A stretch of 64,000 bases of DNA from Planctomycetota bacterium (lineage in GTDB: Bacteria > Planctomycetota > UBA1135 > UBA2386): the NCBI GenBank assembly GCA_016716265.1, contig JADJWQ010000006.1, positions 1,426,001 to 1,490,000 of the forward strand, in the 5' to 3' direction. Under the pieces are notes generated by a model. The model did no database searches and had not been told where the DNA came from. It saw only the letters and a list, made by a program, of their open reading frames with translations. Positions 8,614 through 17,669 of the stretch are shown here, piece by piece; position 1 is the first letter of the stretch; every line of letters begins with the position of its first letter. A program made the position numbers and the translations under genes.

Positions 8614-9207
8614 TCAGCCGAGCTCGACACCGCGCCGCCTGAGCTCGAGCGCGAGCTGCATCAGCGCGCGACCGAGCAGCTGCCGGGTCGCCTGCTCGCT
8701 CCGCCCCATGACCTCGCCGATCACGCGGTGCGGTAGCCCGACGAGGCGCGCGAGCGTGACCACCTCGCGGTGATCCTCCGACAGCGCTGCGAGCGCCTCC
8801 TTCACCGCGCGCGCGGTCTCACCGCCGATCGCATCCTGGCTGGGCGACAGCAGGTTCCTCGCGAGCACCGCCTCGAAGCCGCCGTCGTCGGGCTCCTCCC
8901 GACGTACGTCGCGCACGGCGCCACGGTGGAAGCGGTGCTTGTCTCGGATCTTGTTCAGCGCCGCGGTGAACAGCCACGCTCGGAACGGCTCCTCACCGCG
9001 GAAGTCGAACCGACCGCGCTCGGCGAGCAGCTGGCGGCACACCGACTGCACGACGTCCAGGCTCGACTCGCGGGCACGCACGTCACCGCTCAGGCGCGCG
9101 TGCACGTAGGCGTGCAGCTGCGGCAGATAGCGCGCGAGCAACGCGTCCAGCGACGCGTCGTCACCGGTCGCGGCACGGCGGTAGAGCTCGTCGTCCTGAG
9201 CGGACAT
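8614..9207 (-). CDS. ECF-type RNA polymerase sigma factor
   Basis: A 197-residue sigma factor of the extracytoplasmic-function class. Region 2 is visible (LDALLARYLPQLHAYVHARL, then SLDVVQSVC and GEEPFRAWLFTAALNKIRDKHR). Region 4 ends the protein (ALAALSEDHREVVTLARLVGLPHRVIGEVMGRSEQATRQLL). ATG 9207 is preferred; an upstream ATG at 9270 would add 21 Pro-rich residues that do not look like sigma factor. It converges on the Ser/Thr kinase gene with an eight-base gap. The known association of such pairs suggests the kinase may control this factor, but no anti-sigma gene is visible. Confidence 0.92.
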   Translation of the reverse strand: MSAQDDELYRRAATGDDASLDALLARYLPQLHAYVHARLSGDVRARESSLDVVQSVCRQLLAERGRFDFRGEEPFRAWLFTAALNKIRDKHRFHRGAVRDVRREEPDDGGFEAVLARNLLSPSQDAIGGETARAVKEALAALSEDHREVVTLARLVGLPHRVIGEVMGRSEQATRQLLGRALMQLALELRRRGVELG

Positions 9208-9282
9208 CGCGGTGGGTGGTTCGGCGGGTGAGGCCTCGACCGGAGGGCTGTCCGGTCGGGGAGCCGGCACGCGCCGGCAGGG

Positions 9283-11571
9283 TCAGCGCCCCCGCCCGCC
9301 GCGCCGCGGACGGCCGCGCGGGTCGGGCAGGTCGCGCTCGAACTCGGGGACCTCGAGCAGCTGCGGATCGAGCTCCGCGAGCGCGGCATCGAGGCGGGCG
9401 AGCTGGTCCGGGTGGTCGCCGGCGGCGAGCGTGGCGCGGAGGGACTTCGCGGTCATCGCCGGCGAGATGTTGAGGCCGTCGAGATCATCGGTGGCGTCGG
9501 GATGGCGCCTCAATGCGGCGAGGATCAGCTCGAGGCAGCCGCCGAGATCGTCGCGCTGCAGCGCGATGCGGGCCTTGCCGGCGAGGGCCAGCGCCGCGTA
9601 GTGGTCGGCGGTCGCGCGGCAATCGGGATTGGCGGCGATCGCCCGGTCGTAGTGGGTCAGCGCGCGGTCGTAGGCGGCGAGCGCGGCGTCCTGGTTGCCG
9701 TCGCGGCGGTCGAACTCGGCCGTGACGATCGACGCGAGGCCGGCGAACCACTCGAGGTTCGGCGACGCGCCGGGCTTCGCGAGCATCGCTTCGTAGGCGG
9801 GCTCGAGGCCGGCCGCTCCCTGCACGGCGAGGATGCGGGCGCGCAGACGGTCGTGCAGCTTCCACGAATCAGGGAACCGCTCCAGGCCGTCCTGCAGCAC
9901 GCGGGCAGCGCGGCCCTTCGCGCCGAGCGAGTCGAGGAAGTCGTAGTGCGTGACCGCGTGCTGGTCGGTACCGAGCGGATGACGCGCGAGCACGGCGTAG
10001 GCGGAGTTGACGTCCGTCATCCACTCGCGCGGCCAATCGGTCTTGTTGCGCAGGCAGTCCCAGATGGCTTCCTGGCGCGCCTGTGCGAACAGCGCGAGCG
10101 TCGCGACGGCGTTCCACGACTCCGGCTCGGCCGGCATCGTCTGCATCGCCTCGATGACGTGCGCGTAGGCGTCCTGCCCGTCGCCGAGATACCACGCGCT
10201 GAGGCCGAGCACCGACTCGACGCGCCAGCCACTCGCGCCCATGGCCGCGGCCCGCTGGGCCTGCAGCCGCGCGTCCTCGAACATCAGCCGCAGGTAGCGC
10301 TCGCCGTTGCGCAGGTCGCCGCGCATCGACTCCCGGGTCTGCGGATCGACCGCGAGCGCCAGCGACGCCTCGGCCAGCTCGAGCTGCGCCTGCGCGGTCT
10401 GCTCCGGTGATCCTCCCCCGTTCGCCGCCGCCTCGCGCTGCGCGAGCCGGGCCTCGATCTCGTTGCGGTCGGGCGGCGGAGCGTAGGTGCCGCCGCCGCT
10501 CATCGCCTGCGACCAGCGGGCGACGTCCACGCTGCGCGATTCGGTCGCGAGGCCGCGATGCACGTTGGCGAGCAGCCGCGCGCGCGGTGCGCTCGGCGCG
10601 AGCCGCTCGAGCGCCTGCACCAGCGACTCCCGCTGGCCGTCGTCCATCGGCACGCCGAGAGCCTCGCCGACCAGATCGACCGCGCTGGTGTCGTCCACCT
10701 TCGCGAGCGCGTCGCGCGCGACCGCGGCGAGATCGGCATCGAGGCCGAACACCGCCAGCCGCAGCAGGTCGACCGGCGCCGCGTCCGGGTGCTGCAGCGC
10801 GGCCTCCAGCAAGGCTCGCCGCTCGGCCTGGTCGCCTTCGCGGTAGGCACCCTCGACCGCGATGCGGTCGGCGATGTCGCGGCTGGCGACCCGCTCGACG
10901 ATCGACTGGTCGCCGCGCACGTACGGCGGCGGCGTGATCGCGCGGTTGTCGATCCCCTCGCGAATCGTGTCGAACACCGATTGGGTGTCCCAGGCGAAGT
11001 AGACGTCGTAGGTCTCCTTGCCGTCGAGCTCGACCATGATGTGGCGCGGCGAGATGCGCCGACCGTCCATGTATCGCTCGAACAGCCCGGGCTCGATCGC
11101 GATGTGCTCGCCGCAGGTGACGCTGCCCAGACGCGGGCACAGGATGCGATTGCCGTGCTCGTCGTGGTCACGCGGCGTGTGGCGGTAGACGGACGCGATC
11201 ACGCAGACGTAGGGGTCGAACAGCTTCGCGTACTCGGGATCGCGGTACTTGATGCCGGCGTAGTGCTCGCTCGCGATCTCGCCGTCCATGTTGATGCAGA
11301 TCAGGATCGGCTTGCCCGTCTGCCGCGACACCTCGACGGCGTCCGCCCAGGTGCGCTGGAACTGGATCAGCACCGGCTTCGCCCAGTCCGCGGTGGTCGG
11401 CACCGGCCACATCTGATCCTCGGTCATCCCCTGCGGCAGCGCCGGGGGCGAGCCGGGCGGCGGACCGCCGGGCGTGCTCTGCGGGCGGTCGGGGTCCTGG
11501 GCCAGTCCGGAGCCGCACAGGAGTGCGGTCACCAGCGCGGTCGCGAGAGGTCGGGAGCTGGACATGGTCAT
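9283..11571 (-). CDS. Secreted thioredoxin-fold/TPR-type protein lacking the CXXC motif
   Basis: The 762 residues begin with an export signal (SRPLATALVTALLCGSGLAQ). Residues about 60-190 look like a thioredoxin-fold domain (GKPILICINMDGEIASEHYAGI, then YAKLFDPYVCVIASV), but the usual CXXC redox pair is replaced by D-G-E-I, so disulfide chemistry at that site is unlikely. The remaining ~570 residues are helical repeats; the later part (about 560-720) has TPR features such as AALAAYDRALTHYDRAIAANPDCRATADHY. The C-terminus is a short Arg/Gly-rich tail. MTM gives two possible starts (11571 or 11565). It lies upstream of the ECF factor on the same strand with a 75-base gap. A scaffold or chaperone role in the periplasm is inference only. 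Confidence 0.75.
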   Translation of the reverse strand: MTMSSSRPLATALVTALLCGSGLAQDPDRPQSTPGGPPPGSPPALPQGMTEDQMWPVPTTADWAKPVLIQFQRTWADAVEVSRQTGKPILICINMDGEIASEHYAGIKYRDPEYAKLFDPYVCVIASVYRHTPRDHDEHGNRILCPRLGSVTCGEHIAIEPGLFERYMDGRRISPRHIMVELDGKETYDVYFAWDTQSVFDTIREGIDNRAITPPPYVRGDQSIVERVASRDIADRIAVEGAYREGDQAERRALLEAALQHPDAAPVDLLRLAVFGLDADLAAVARDALAKVDDTSAVDLVGEALGVPMDDGQRESLVQALERLAPSAPRARLLANVHRGLATESRSVDVARWSQAMSGGGTYAPPPDRNEIEARLAQREAAANGGGSPEQTAQAQLELAEASLALAVDPQTRESMRGDLRNGERYLRLMFEDARLQAQRAAAMGASGWRVESVLGLSAWYLGDGQDAYAHVIEAMQTMPAEPESWNAVATLALFAQARQEAIWDCLRNKTDWPREWMTDVNSAYAVLARHPLGTDQHAVTHYDFLDSLGAKGRAARVLQDGLERFPDSWKLHDRLRARILAVQGAAGLEPAYEAMLAKPGASPNLEWFAGLASIVTAEFDRRDGNQDAALAAYDRALTHYDRAIAANPDCRATADHYAALALAGKARIALQRDDLGGCLELILAALRRHPDATDDLDGLNISPAMTAKSLRATLAAGDHPDQLARLDAALAELDPQLLEVPEFERDLPDPRGRPRRGGRGR

Positions 11572-11597
11572 GGACGGCGGTTCGGCTTCGGACGCCC

Positions 11598-11603
11598 AGC
11601 GTA
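11598..11603 (-). promoter_or_regulatory. -10 like TACGCT for the thioredoxin-fold/TPR gene
   Basis: On the minus strand TACGCT lies 26 bases before ATG 11571, which would give a leader of about 20 bases. No clear -35 is present. Confidence 0.3.
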
Positions 11604-11692
11604 CCGGACGCGCGGCACGATCCCGCGCGCGCGGGCGGTTTCGACGAGTTCGCGACGTTCGCGGCGCCCGCGGCGGGGCCCGTTGCAGCGCC

Positions 11693-13177
11693 TCAGCGGA
11701 TCTGCTCGCGGAGCGTGTTCCACAGCCCGGCCACCCCCGGGTAGGCGGGCACCGACGCGCCCTGCACGTAGAACGTCACGCCGGCGAGGGAGCCGAGGTT
11801 CGGGATGATCAGCGGGTAGCGCCACCGATCGGTCGTGCCCGGGACGAGCATCGGCCGCACCGGCACGACCGTCGCCGGGTCGACGCCGAGCCGTCCGAAC
11901 GGCGTGGGCTGGTTCAGCGGCGCGCTGGCGAACCAGGCGACGACCAGCGGATTGCCCGCGCCGTAGCCGGGCCGCAGCGAGAAGTCGAGCACGTACGGGC
12001 CACCGAGCACCGGTGGGATGCGGGCGCTGACCTGCCGGTGGTGGTTGATCGACACGAGCTGGCTCGACAGCGTGTCCGCGACCACGAAGTCGAGGTCCCG
12101 ATCGCCATCGACGTCGGCCATCACGAAGGCCGGTCCTCCTCCGAAGCCCGCGGTTCCCTGAGTGACGGTCCAGCGCGTCGCCGTCTCGTCCGTGAATCGC
12201 CCGACGCCGTCATTGATCAGCAGGCGGTCCTGACCGCAGATGTCGAGATCGCCATCGGAGTCGACGTCCGCCGCCACGGCATCCCAGTAGGCAGTCAGGC
12301 TCGGCAGGCTCGTGGCCGTCGCGTCGACGAACGTGCCGCCGCGCCGCTGCAGCCACAGCTGCGTGCCGCCGATCGCGCGGACGAACAGGTCGACGAGCAG
12401 GTCGCCGTCGAAGTCGCCGTACGCGAGCAGCCGCGGGAAGCTCGCCGGAAGCGCTCCGGCGACCGGCGCGGTGAAGCGCCCCGAGCCGTCGTTCCACAGC
12501 AGCGGAGCCGACACGATCGTGCTCGGGCTCTTCAGCGCGAGGTCGGAGTCGCCGTCCGCGTCGAGGTCCACTCCCGCGACGTGAATCCCCATCGTCGACC
12601 ACCGCCCGGACGGCAACGACGTCGCCGTCACGTCGACGAGCCGGCCGCCGGACTGCCGGAGCAGCCTGCCGCTGCTGCCCGCGGCGACGTACAGGTCGAG
12701 CGCGCCGTCGCCGTCCGCGTCGAGCCACGCGACGGCGTAGGCAGCGCTCGGCAGCGGCGGCGACCAGATCGCAGTCGCGTCGGTGAACACGCCGGCGCCG
12801 TTGTTCAGGCAGATCTGGACGGTCGCGGCGTGATCGTGGGCGATCGCCAGATCGAGGTCGCCGTCGCCGTCGACGTCGCCGAGGGCAACCCCGTAGGCGG
12901 ATGCGTAGCTCGGCTTCAGAACCGGCGTGGTGACGTCCACGAAGCCGCCGTGGCGGTCGGACAGCAGCTCGACGACGCCGTCGTAGTCGAGCGCGACCAC
13001 GACGTCGGCGAAGCCGTCGCCGTCGAGATCGCCGGCCGCCATGTCGAGCTGGCCGATCGTCCCGATCGACGCCGGGATCGGCGCCGCGGTGAGGGGCCGG
13101 AACTGCTGGGCAGGCAGCGGACATGCACACGGCAGCGCGGCCGTGAGCGCGAGCAGGGACCGGAGCGGGGGTCGCAT
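11693..13177 (-). CDS. Secreted FG-GAP/VCBS repeat protein
   Basis: A 494-residue exported protein. ATG 13177 begins a signal peptide (MRPPLRSLLALTAALPC...PAQQ). At least seven calcium-loop repeats follow, of the type DLDGDGFADVVV, DVDGDGDLDLAI, DADGDGALDLYV, DLDADGDSDLAL, DVDSDGDLDICG and DVDGDRDLDFVV, as in integrin-alpha-like beta-propellers. The last ~110 residues form the C-terminal beta-sandwich seen in other secreted proteins of this window (LAGVTFYVQGASV). It probably binds calcium and acts in adhesion or ligand binding outside the cell; there is no catalytic motif. An upstream in-frame start at 13252 would add 25 residues without signal features and was not chosen. Confidence 0.88.
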   Translation of the reverse strand: MRPPLRSLLALTAALPCACPLPAQQFRPLTAAPIPASIGTIGQLDMAAGDLDGDGFADVVVALDYDGVVELLSDRHGGFVDVTTPVLKPSYASAYGVALGDVDGDGDLDLAIAHDHAATVQICLNNGAGVFTDATAIWSPPLPSAAYAVAWLDADGDGALDLYVAAGSSGRLLRQSGGRLVDVTATSLPSGRWSTMGIHVAGVDLDADGDSDLALKSPSTIVSAPLLWNDGSGRFTAPVAGALPASFPRLLAYGDFDGDLLVDLFVRAIGGTQLWLQRRGGTFVDATATSLPSLTAYWDAVAADVDSDGDLDICGQDRLLINDGVGRFTDETATRWTVTQGTAGFGGGPAFVMADVDGDRDLDFVVADTLSSQLVSINHHRQVSARIPPVLGGPYVLDFSLRPGYGAGNPLVVAWFASAPLNQPTPFGRLGVDPATVVPVRPMLVPGTTDRWRYPLIIPNLGSLAGVTFYVQGASVPAYPGVAGLWNTLREQIR

Positions 13178-13329
13178 GATCGGGCCTTCGTGCGAGAGGG
13201 CGGGGGCGCCCGCCGCCGCCCAAGCACCGTGCCGCCGCCGCGGCGGACACATCGGGTGCGTGCCCGCTCGGATCTGTCACGCGACCGTGACGACAAGGCC
13301 GCAGCGCCGCGCCCTGGTGCCTCGCGCGC

Positions 13330-14022
13330 CTACTGCACGTCGATCTTGCTGAGCCCGGCGGTGTCGATCCAGCCGACCGCCGTGTCGAGCATCGCGCGGT
13401 TGCCGCCGTCGATGGTGATCATCACGGCGATCCGCTTGCCGACGATCCAGGCATTCGCATTGTCGGAGTCGACCATCGTCAGCACGGTGAAGCCGTCCTT
13501 GGTGCTGCTCGCGATGTCGATGCCCTGCTGCTTCAGCAGCGCTGCCATCTGCGCCTGCGCCGTCACCATCACCTGCATGCCCTGGTAGATCTGCGGCGAA
13601 TTGGTGAGCTGCACGTGGACGGTCTTCTCGTCGCTCTCGCGGGTCGCCGTCACTTCCGCCGTGCTCCATTGCACGGCCTCGGTCCCCGAACCCCAGGAGC
13701 CGGAGTTGACGTCGGGCTCGCCGAACGTCCAGCCGGCGGCCTTGGTCGGGAGGAACGACGCGAGATTGCGCGCGGCGCGCGCCTGGATCCGCGCCACCGC
13801 GGTCTGCAGCAGGTCGGCGGCCTTCTGCTCGTTGCCGGCCCGCCACGCGGCCAGGCCGTCGTTGATCAGCTTCTCGATCTCCGCCTTCTCGTCGACCGGC
13901 TTCTGAGGTGCGTCGGCACCCTGCGGCGCGACGGGTCGGTCCGGACGCGCCTGCGGCACCTGCGCGACGACGGACGGGACGGTCAGGAGGGCGGACAACG
14001 CGACGATGCGAAGTGTGTTCAC
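13330..14022 (-). CDS. Small exported protein of unknown function
   Basis: The 230 residues start at GTG 14022 with a signal peptide (NTLRIVALSALLTVPSVVAQ). A Pro-rich linker and a TPR-like helical stretch follow (EIEKLINDGLAAWRAGNEQK, about residues 45-75). A globular region of about 140 residues follows, with WTFGEPDVNSGSW and IVGKRIAVMITIDGGNRAML. I do not recognise the family. A -10 like TATCGT stands exactly seven bases before the GTG, which fits a leaderless mRNA. The open frame continues upstream into the relic at 14185-14730, but the signal peptide and codon pattern mark the real start here. Confidence 0.75.
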   Translation of the reverse strand: MNTLRIVALSALLTVPSVVAQVPQARPDRPVAPQGADAPQKPVDEKAEIEKLINDGLAAWRAGNEQKAADLLQTAVARIQARAARNLASFLPTKAAGWTFGEPDVNSGSWGSGTEAVQWSTAEVTATRESDEKTVHVQLTNSPQIYQGMQVMVTAQAQMAALLKQQGIDIASSTKDGFTVLTMVDSDNANAWIVGKRIAVMITIDGGNRAMLDTAVGWIDTAGLSKIDVQ

Positions 14023-14029
14023 GCCCGGG

Positions 14030-14035
14030 ACGATA
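14030..14035 (-). promoter_or_regulatory. -10 like TATCGT, seven bases before GTG start
   Basis: The minus-strand TATCGT ends seven bases before the start codon at 14022, the distance at which transcription would begin on the start codon itself. This is the clearest leaderless arrangement in the window. Confidence 0.45.
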
Positions 14036-14184
14036 GCGGCGCGTGGAGACGGCCGCACTCGGGGGCGGTCCCGCCCCCCGCCCGTGCCCCGCCAACGCGG
14101 CGCCCCGCCGGCCGTCCGCCGGACGTTCCGCGGCGCCGGCGGCTCGGCGCCGCCGGCTCGACGCTTCCGGGCGCGGTGCGACCG

Positions 14185-14730
14185 TCGGTCGCCGATCAGG
14201 ACCGTGCCCTTACCGGTCGGGCCGCTCGTCGCGAGCTCGATCTGCCGGCCCGGCACGGACGAGCCGACATCCGCCAAGTCGGTCTGCTCCGGCACGACGA
14301 GCGTCAGCGAAGCGATCGAGCCGCTCGGCGACACCGGCACCGCGATGTCGACGCTCGCGAGCAACCGGCACGAGGGCGAGACGAACGGGAGCGGCCGGTT
14401 CGGCGCGAACGGCGACGTGATGCCGTTCCACAGCGTGTCCGACGCGCCGGCGATCAGGAACGAGTCGCGCCCTCCGACGTGGAGCAGGATCTCGAACGTC
14501 GCATCGACCGAGCTCGGGTGTGGGACGATGTTCGCGACCAGGCCCGCACCACCCGTGCAGACGTCCTGTCCGGGTGGGCCGTCGTGCGGCTCGGTCGCGA
14601 GCGACACCTCGATGTTCGATCCGCCGGCGGTGTCCGTCGACGACACGATCGCCCGAGATCAGGTCGTGCAGCCGAGCGGCAGCGAGCCGAACTGCCAGAC
14701 CATGGGCGTATGGAAGGTCGGCCCGGTCGC
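14185..14730 (-). pseudogene. Stop-interrupted relic of a secreted protein's C-terminal domain
   Basis: From about 14646 down to 14188 the minus strand reads as a clear coding stretch (strong G/C third positions). Its peptide matches the C-terminal domain of the sulfatase at 17,909-19,630: PLPF, C-x-LL-x-S-x-DI, SLTLVVPEQTD and the end VLIGD against VRIGD. An in-frame TGA (14659-14661) separates it from more coding-like sequence upstream (FHTPMVWQFGSLPLG). No signal peptide or start is present. Directly after VLIGD, where the homologue stops with TGA, this copy has CGA (14185-14187), one transition from a stop. A decayed gene fragment is the simplest reading; a sequencing error at the TGA is possible. 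Confidence 0.5.
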
Positions 14731-14849
14731 CCGCAACCGACGCCTCGCGCTCACATGGTGGCTCTGCCGCATCCCCGGCGACGGTAGCGCGAGATCCCCG
14801 AGCCGGCCCGGCGCCCGGACTGCCGCCCGCCGCGCAGTGGTGCATCCGT

Positions 14850-14855
14850 TACCAT
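14850..14855 (+). promoter_or_regulatory. -10 like TACCAT upstream of the second ECF gene
   Basis: TACCAT lies 40 bases before GTG 14896, giving a leader of about 34 bases. The -35 region is not recognisable, as might be expected for an alternative or autoregulated promoter. Confidence 0.3.
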
Positions 14856-14895
14856 CGGCGTCCTCCGCGTCAACCGAGTCGACCGAGACACCGTC

Positions 14896-15528
14896 GTGTC
14901 CGAGCCCCCCGTCCGAACTCTCGACCTGATCCGCGCCGCGCAGGGCGGCGACGACCGGGCGCTCGACGACCTCTGCGGGCGCTATCAGCAACGCGTGCTG
15001 GAGATCGTCCGGATCCGCATGGGGCCGCGGCTGCGCCGGGAGATGGACTCGATGGACCTCGTGCAGGAGACCTTCGCGGACGCCGTGCGCGGTTTCGACC
15101 GCTTCGAGCTGCAGGACGAAGCGAGCCTGATCCGCTGGCTGCGCTCCGTCGTCGAGAACCGCATCCGCGACGCCGCCCGCCACCACGACCGCGACAAGCG
15201 CGCGCGCGCCCGCGAGGTGGCGGCCGACGCCGGCGACTCGCCGGACGGCACCACACCCCAGCTCGCGGACCAGCGCACCCGACCGCTCGACGGCCTCGCG
15301 CGCGGCGAGCGGCGCGCGGATCTCGAGCGGGCGCTCGACCGTCTCGGCGACGCCGACCGCGAGCTGATCCTGCTGCGCGACTACGAGGGCCACGCCTGGG
15401 CGCAGGTCGCCGAGCTGTGTGGCCGCGCGAGCCCCGACGCGGCGCGCGTCGCGCACCGCGAGGCACTCGGCCGGCTCGCGGTCGAGCTCGCGCGCATCCG
15501 CGGCGGACACGGGAACACCGCACCTTGA
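14896..15528 (+). CDS. ECF-type RNA polymerase sigma factor
   Basis: A 210-residue sigma factor starting at GTG 14896. Region 2 (RALDDLCGRYQQRVLEIVRI, MDLVQETFADAVRGFDRFE, SLIRWLRSVVENRIRDAARH) and region 4 (LERALDRLGDADRELILLRDYEGHAWAQVAELCGRASPDAARVAHREAL) are both present. Its stop TGA overlaps the TTG start of the following kinase gene (TTGA), so the two are almost certainly translated together and function together. It is a different subgroup from the ECF factor at 8,614-9,207, with a longer region 2-4 linker. The combination of ECF sigma and Ser/Thr kinase in one operon is typical of Planctomycetota. Confidence 0.92.
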   Translation: MSEPPVRTLDLIRAAQGGDDRALDDLCGRYQQRVLEIVRIRMGPRLRREMDSMDLVQETFADAVRGFDRFELQDEASLIRWLRSVVENRIRDAARHHDRDKRARAREVAADAGDSPDGTTPQLADQRTRPLDGLARGERRADLERALDRLGDADRELILLRDYEGHAWAQVAELCGRASPDAARVAHREALGRLAVELARIRGGHGNTAP

Positions 15529-17492
15529 GCGGCGAGCCAGCGGATGCAGGCGACCGAGGTACGCGGGACGACCGCGTCGCGGCCCGCGTGCACGACTACC
15601 TGCTGGCGCTCGAGCAGGGCACGACGACCGACGCCGAGACCTTCGTCGCGGACCTCGACGAACCCGAGCGCGCGCTGTTCCGCTCCGCGATCGCACTGCT
15701 CGGCGACGAGATCCTGCCCGCGCTGCCGCGGCGCGAACGACCCGGCGCCGTGATCGGCGATCGCTACGAGCTGCGCGACGAGCTCGGCGCCGGCGGCTTC
15801 GGGCGGATCTGGCGCGCGCGCGATCTGCGCCTCGGGCGCGACGTCGCCGTGAAGTTCCTGGCGGTCCGCCCACAGGAGCGCGCCCGCTTCGAGGCGATGT
15901 TCCTCGCCGAGCGCGACGCAATGGCGCGCGTCGACGCCGCCGGGGTCGCGCGGATCCTCGATGCCCAGCGCGCCGGTGACGACCTCGTGCTGGTCATGGA
16001 TCTCGTCGCCGGGCGCTCGCTGCACGCCGTGCTCGCCGCGCTGCGCGAGGTGACCGAACCGTGGACGCGACCACGCATGACGGACCTCGCCGCCATCGTG
16101 GGCACCGAGGTCCGCCCCGGCGACGAGAACCTGCTGACCCGCGCGCGCTACGAGGACTTCGCGGTCGACGTCGTGCGGTTGCTGCTGCGCGCGCTCGAGG
16201 GCGTGCACGCCGCCGGTATCGTGCACCGCGACATCAAGCCCGCCAACGTCATGCTGCGCGCCGGCGGCCGCCCGGTGCTGCTCGACTTCGGCATGGCCAC
16301 GACCGGCGACGGCGCTGCCGGGCTGTCGGGCACGCCGCAGTACCTCGCGCCGGAGCAGATCCGCGGGGGCCGCTCGGGGGACGACCCGCGCACCGACGTC
16401 TACCAGACCGGTCTCGTGCTCTACGAGCTGCTCGCATTGCGCCCGGCCTACGCGGCGACCACGGTCGACGAGGTGCTCGCGAAGGTCGTGAACGGCGACT
16501 GCGAGCCGCTCGGCACGACGGCGCCGTGGGTCGACGCCGAGCTCGCCACGATCGCCGAGCGCGCCCTCGCACCGGATCCGGAGGCGCGCTTCGCGACCGC
16601 GAGCGCGTTCCGCGACGCACTCGACCGGTGGTTTCGCGCGACCCACCTGCCGGAGTGGGATCCCGACCGCTTCGAGACGATCCGTCGCGAGCTCGACGAT
16701 CCGCGGCTGGCACGCCTGCGGATGCACGATCGGCAGCGCGGCATCGACGTGTGCGTCGAGCTGCCCGGGCCTGCGCTCGCAGCTCGGCTGCGCGAGGAGT
16801 TCGACAAGGTGCTGCGCGAGGTCCGCGCCCTCGAGCAGGTCGATCACCCGGGCGTGCTGAGGCTGCGCGGCGCCTACGTCGATGCCGACGGTCTGCCGCG
16901 CCTCGTGCTCGATGCGCGGGGCGTCGAGAGCCTCGCGGACCGGCTCGCGCGCGACGGGCCACTCGCGCGCGACGCGGTCGTGCAGCTCGGGATCGAGCTG
17001 GCGGACGCGCTCGCCGCGGTGCACGCGACCGGCCACCTGCACCGCGACGTGGCGACGCGCAACGTGCTCCTCGACGAGCACGGTCACGCAATGCTGGCCG
17101 GCTTCTGCTTCGCGCGGCCATTGGATCCGTCCGGCGGATTGTCGTCGCTCGACCACGCGGGGTGCGACACGCCGGGCGCGAACCCGCAGCCGGTGCCGGA
17201 CCACTCGGCGCCCGAGCAGCTCCGCGGGATGCGCGCCGACCACCGCGCCGACATCTTCGCGCTCGGCTGCGTGCTCCACCGCGCCGCCACCGGACGCGAC
17301 GTGCCGAGCGACGGTCGCACCGCACCGGACCTCGCGGCGCTCCGGCGCCGGACCGGCCGCCGGGTCGCCGCGGTGATCGAGCGCTGCCTCGCGCGCGAGC
17401 GGACCGGCCGCCACCCTCACATGCGCGCGGTCGCCGATGCGCTGCGCGCCGCCGTGCGCACTCCGCGCTGGCAGTTCTGGCGCCAGGCCTGA
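15525..17492 (+). CDS. Ser/Thr protein kinase with a second, catalytically degenerate kinase domain
   Basis: About 656 residues from TTG 15525, which overlaps the ECF stop codon; GTG 15588 is an alternative start. The first kinase domain (about 80-370) is intact: ELGAGGFGRIWRARD, DVAVKFL, HRDIKPANVML, DFGMA and GTPQYLAPEQIRGG. The second (about 385-650) keeps HRDVATRNVLLDE and an APEQLRG activation segment. It lacks the glycine loop, has Glu instead of the VAIK lysine (DVCVEL), and has AGF instead of DFG, so it should be a pseudokinase. No membrane helix is visible, so it is probably cytosolic. Coupling to the ECF gene suggests it controls, or is controlled with, that sigma factor. Confidence 0.9.
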   Translation: MSGEPADAGDRGTRDDRVAARVHDYLLALEQGTTTDAETFVADLDEPERALFRSAIALLGDEILPALPRRERPGAVIGDRYELRDELGAGGFGRIWRARDLRLGRDVAVKFLAVRPQERARFEAMFLAERDAMARVDAAGVARILDAQRAGDDLVLVMDLVAGRSLHAVLAALREVTEPWTRPRMTDLAAIVGTEVRPGDENLLTRARYEDFAVDVVRLLLRALEGVHAAGIVHRDIKPANVMLRAGGRPVLLDFGMATTGDGAAGLSGTPQYLAPEQIRGGRSGDDPRTDVYQTGLVLYELLALRPAYAATTVDEVLAKVVNGDCEPLGTTAPWVDAELATIAERALAPDPEARFATASAFRDALDRWFRATHLPEWDPDRFETIRRELDDPRLARLRMHDRQRGIDVCVELPGPALAARLREEFDKVLREVRALEQVDHPGVLRLRGAYVDADGLPRLVLDARGVESLADRLARDGPLARDAVVQLGIELADALAAVHATGHLHRDVATRNVLLDEHGHAMLAGFCFARPLDPSGGLSSLDHAGCDTPGANPQPVPDHSAPEQLRGMRADHRADIFALGCVLHRAATGRDVPSDGRTAPDLAALRRRTGRRVAAVIERCLARERTGRHPHMRAVADALRAAVRTPRWQFWRQA

Positions 17493-17669
17493 CGGGCGTG
17501 CACGGCTCGCGGGACCGACTCCGACGGGCAGGGATCGATGCTCGTCACGCAGCGAACCGACCGCCGGAGCAACCCGTGCCGTGCACGCGGCGGCTCCCGG
17601 CAATGGGGTGGACGGTCCTGCTGGGAGCACCGACGATCGGGGAGATCCACCTGGCCACGCGTCGTGCAG

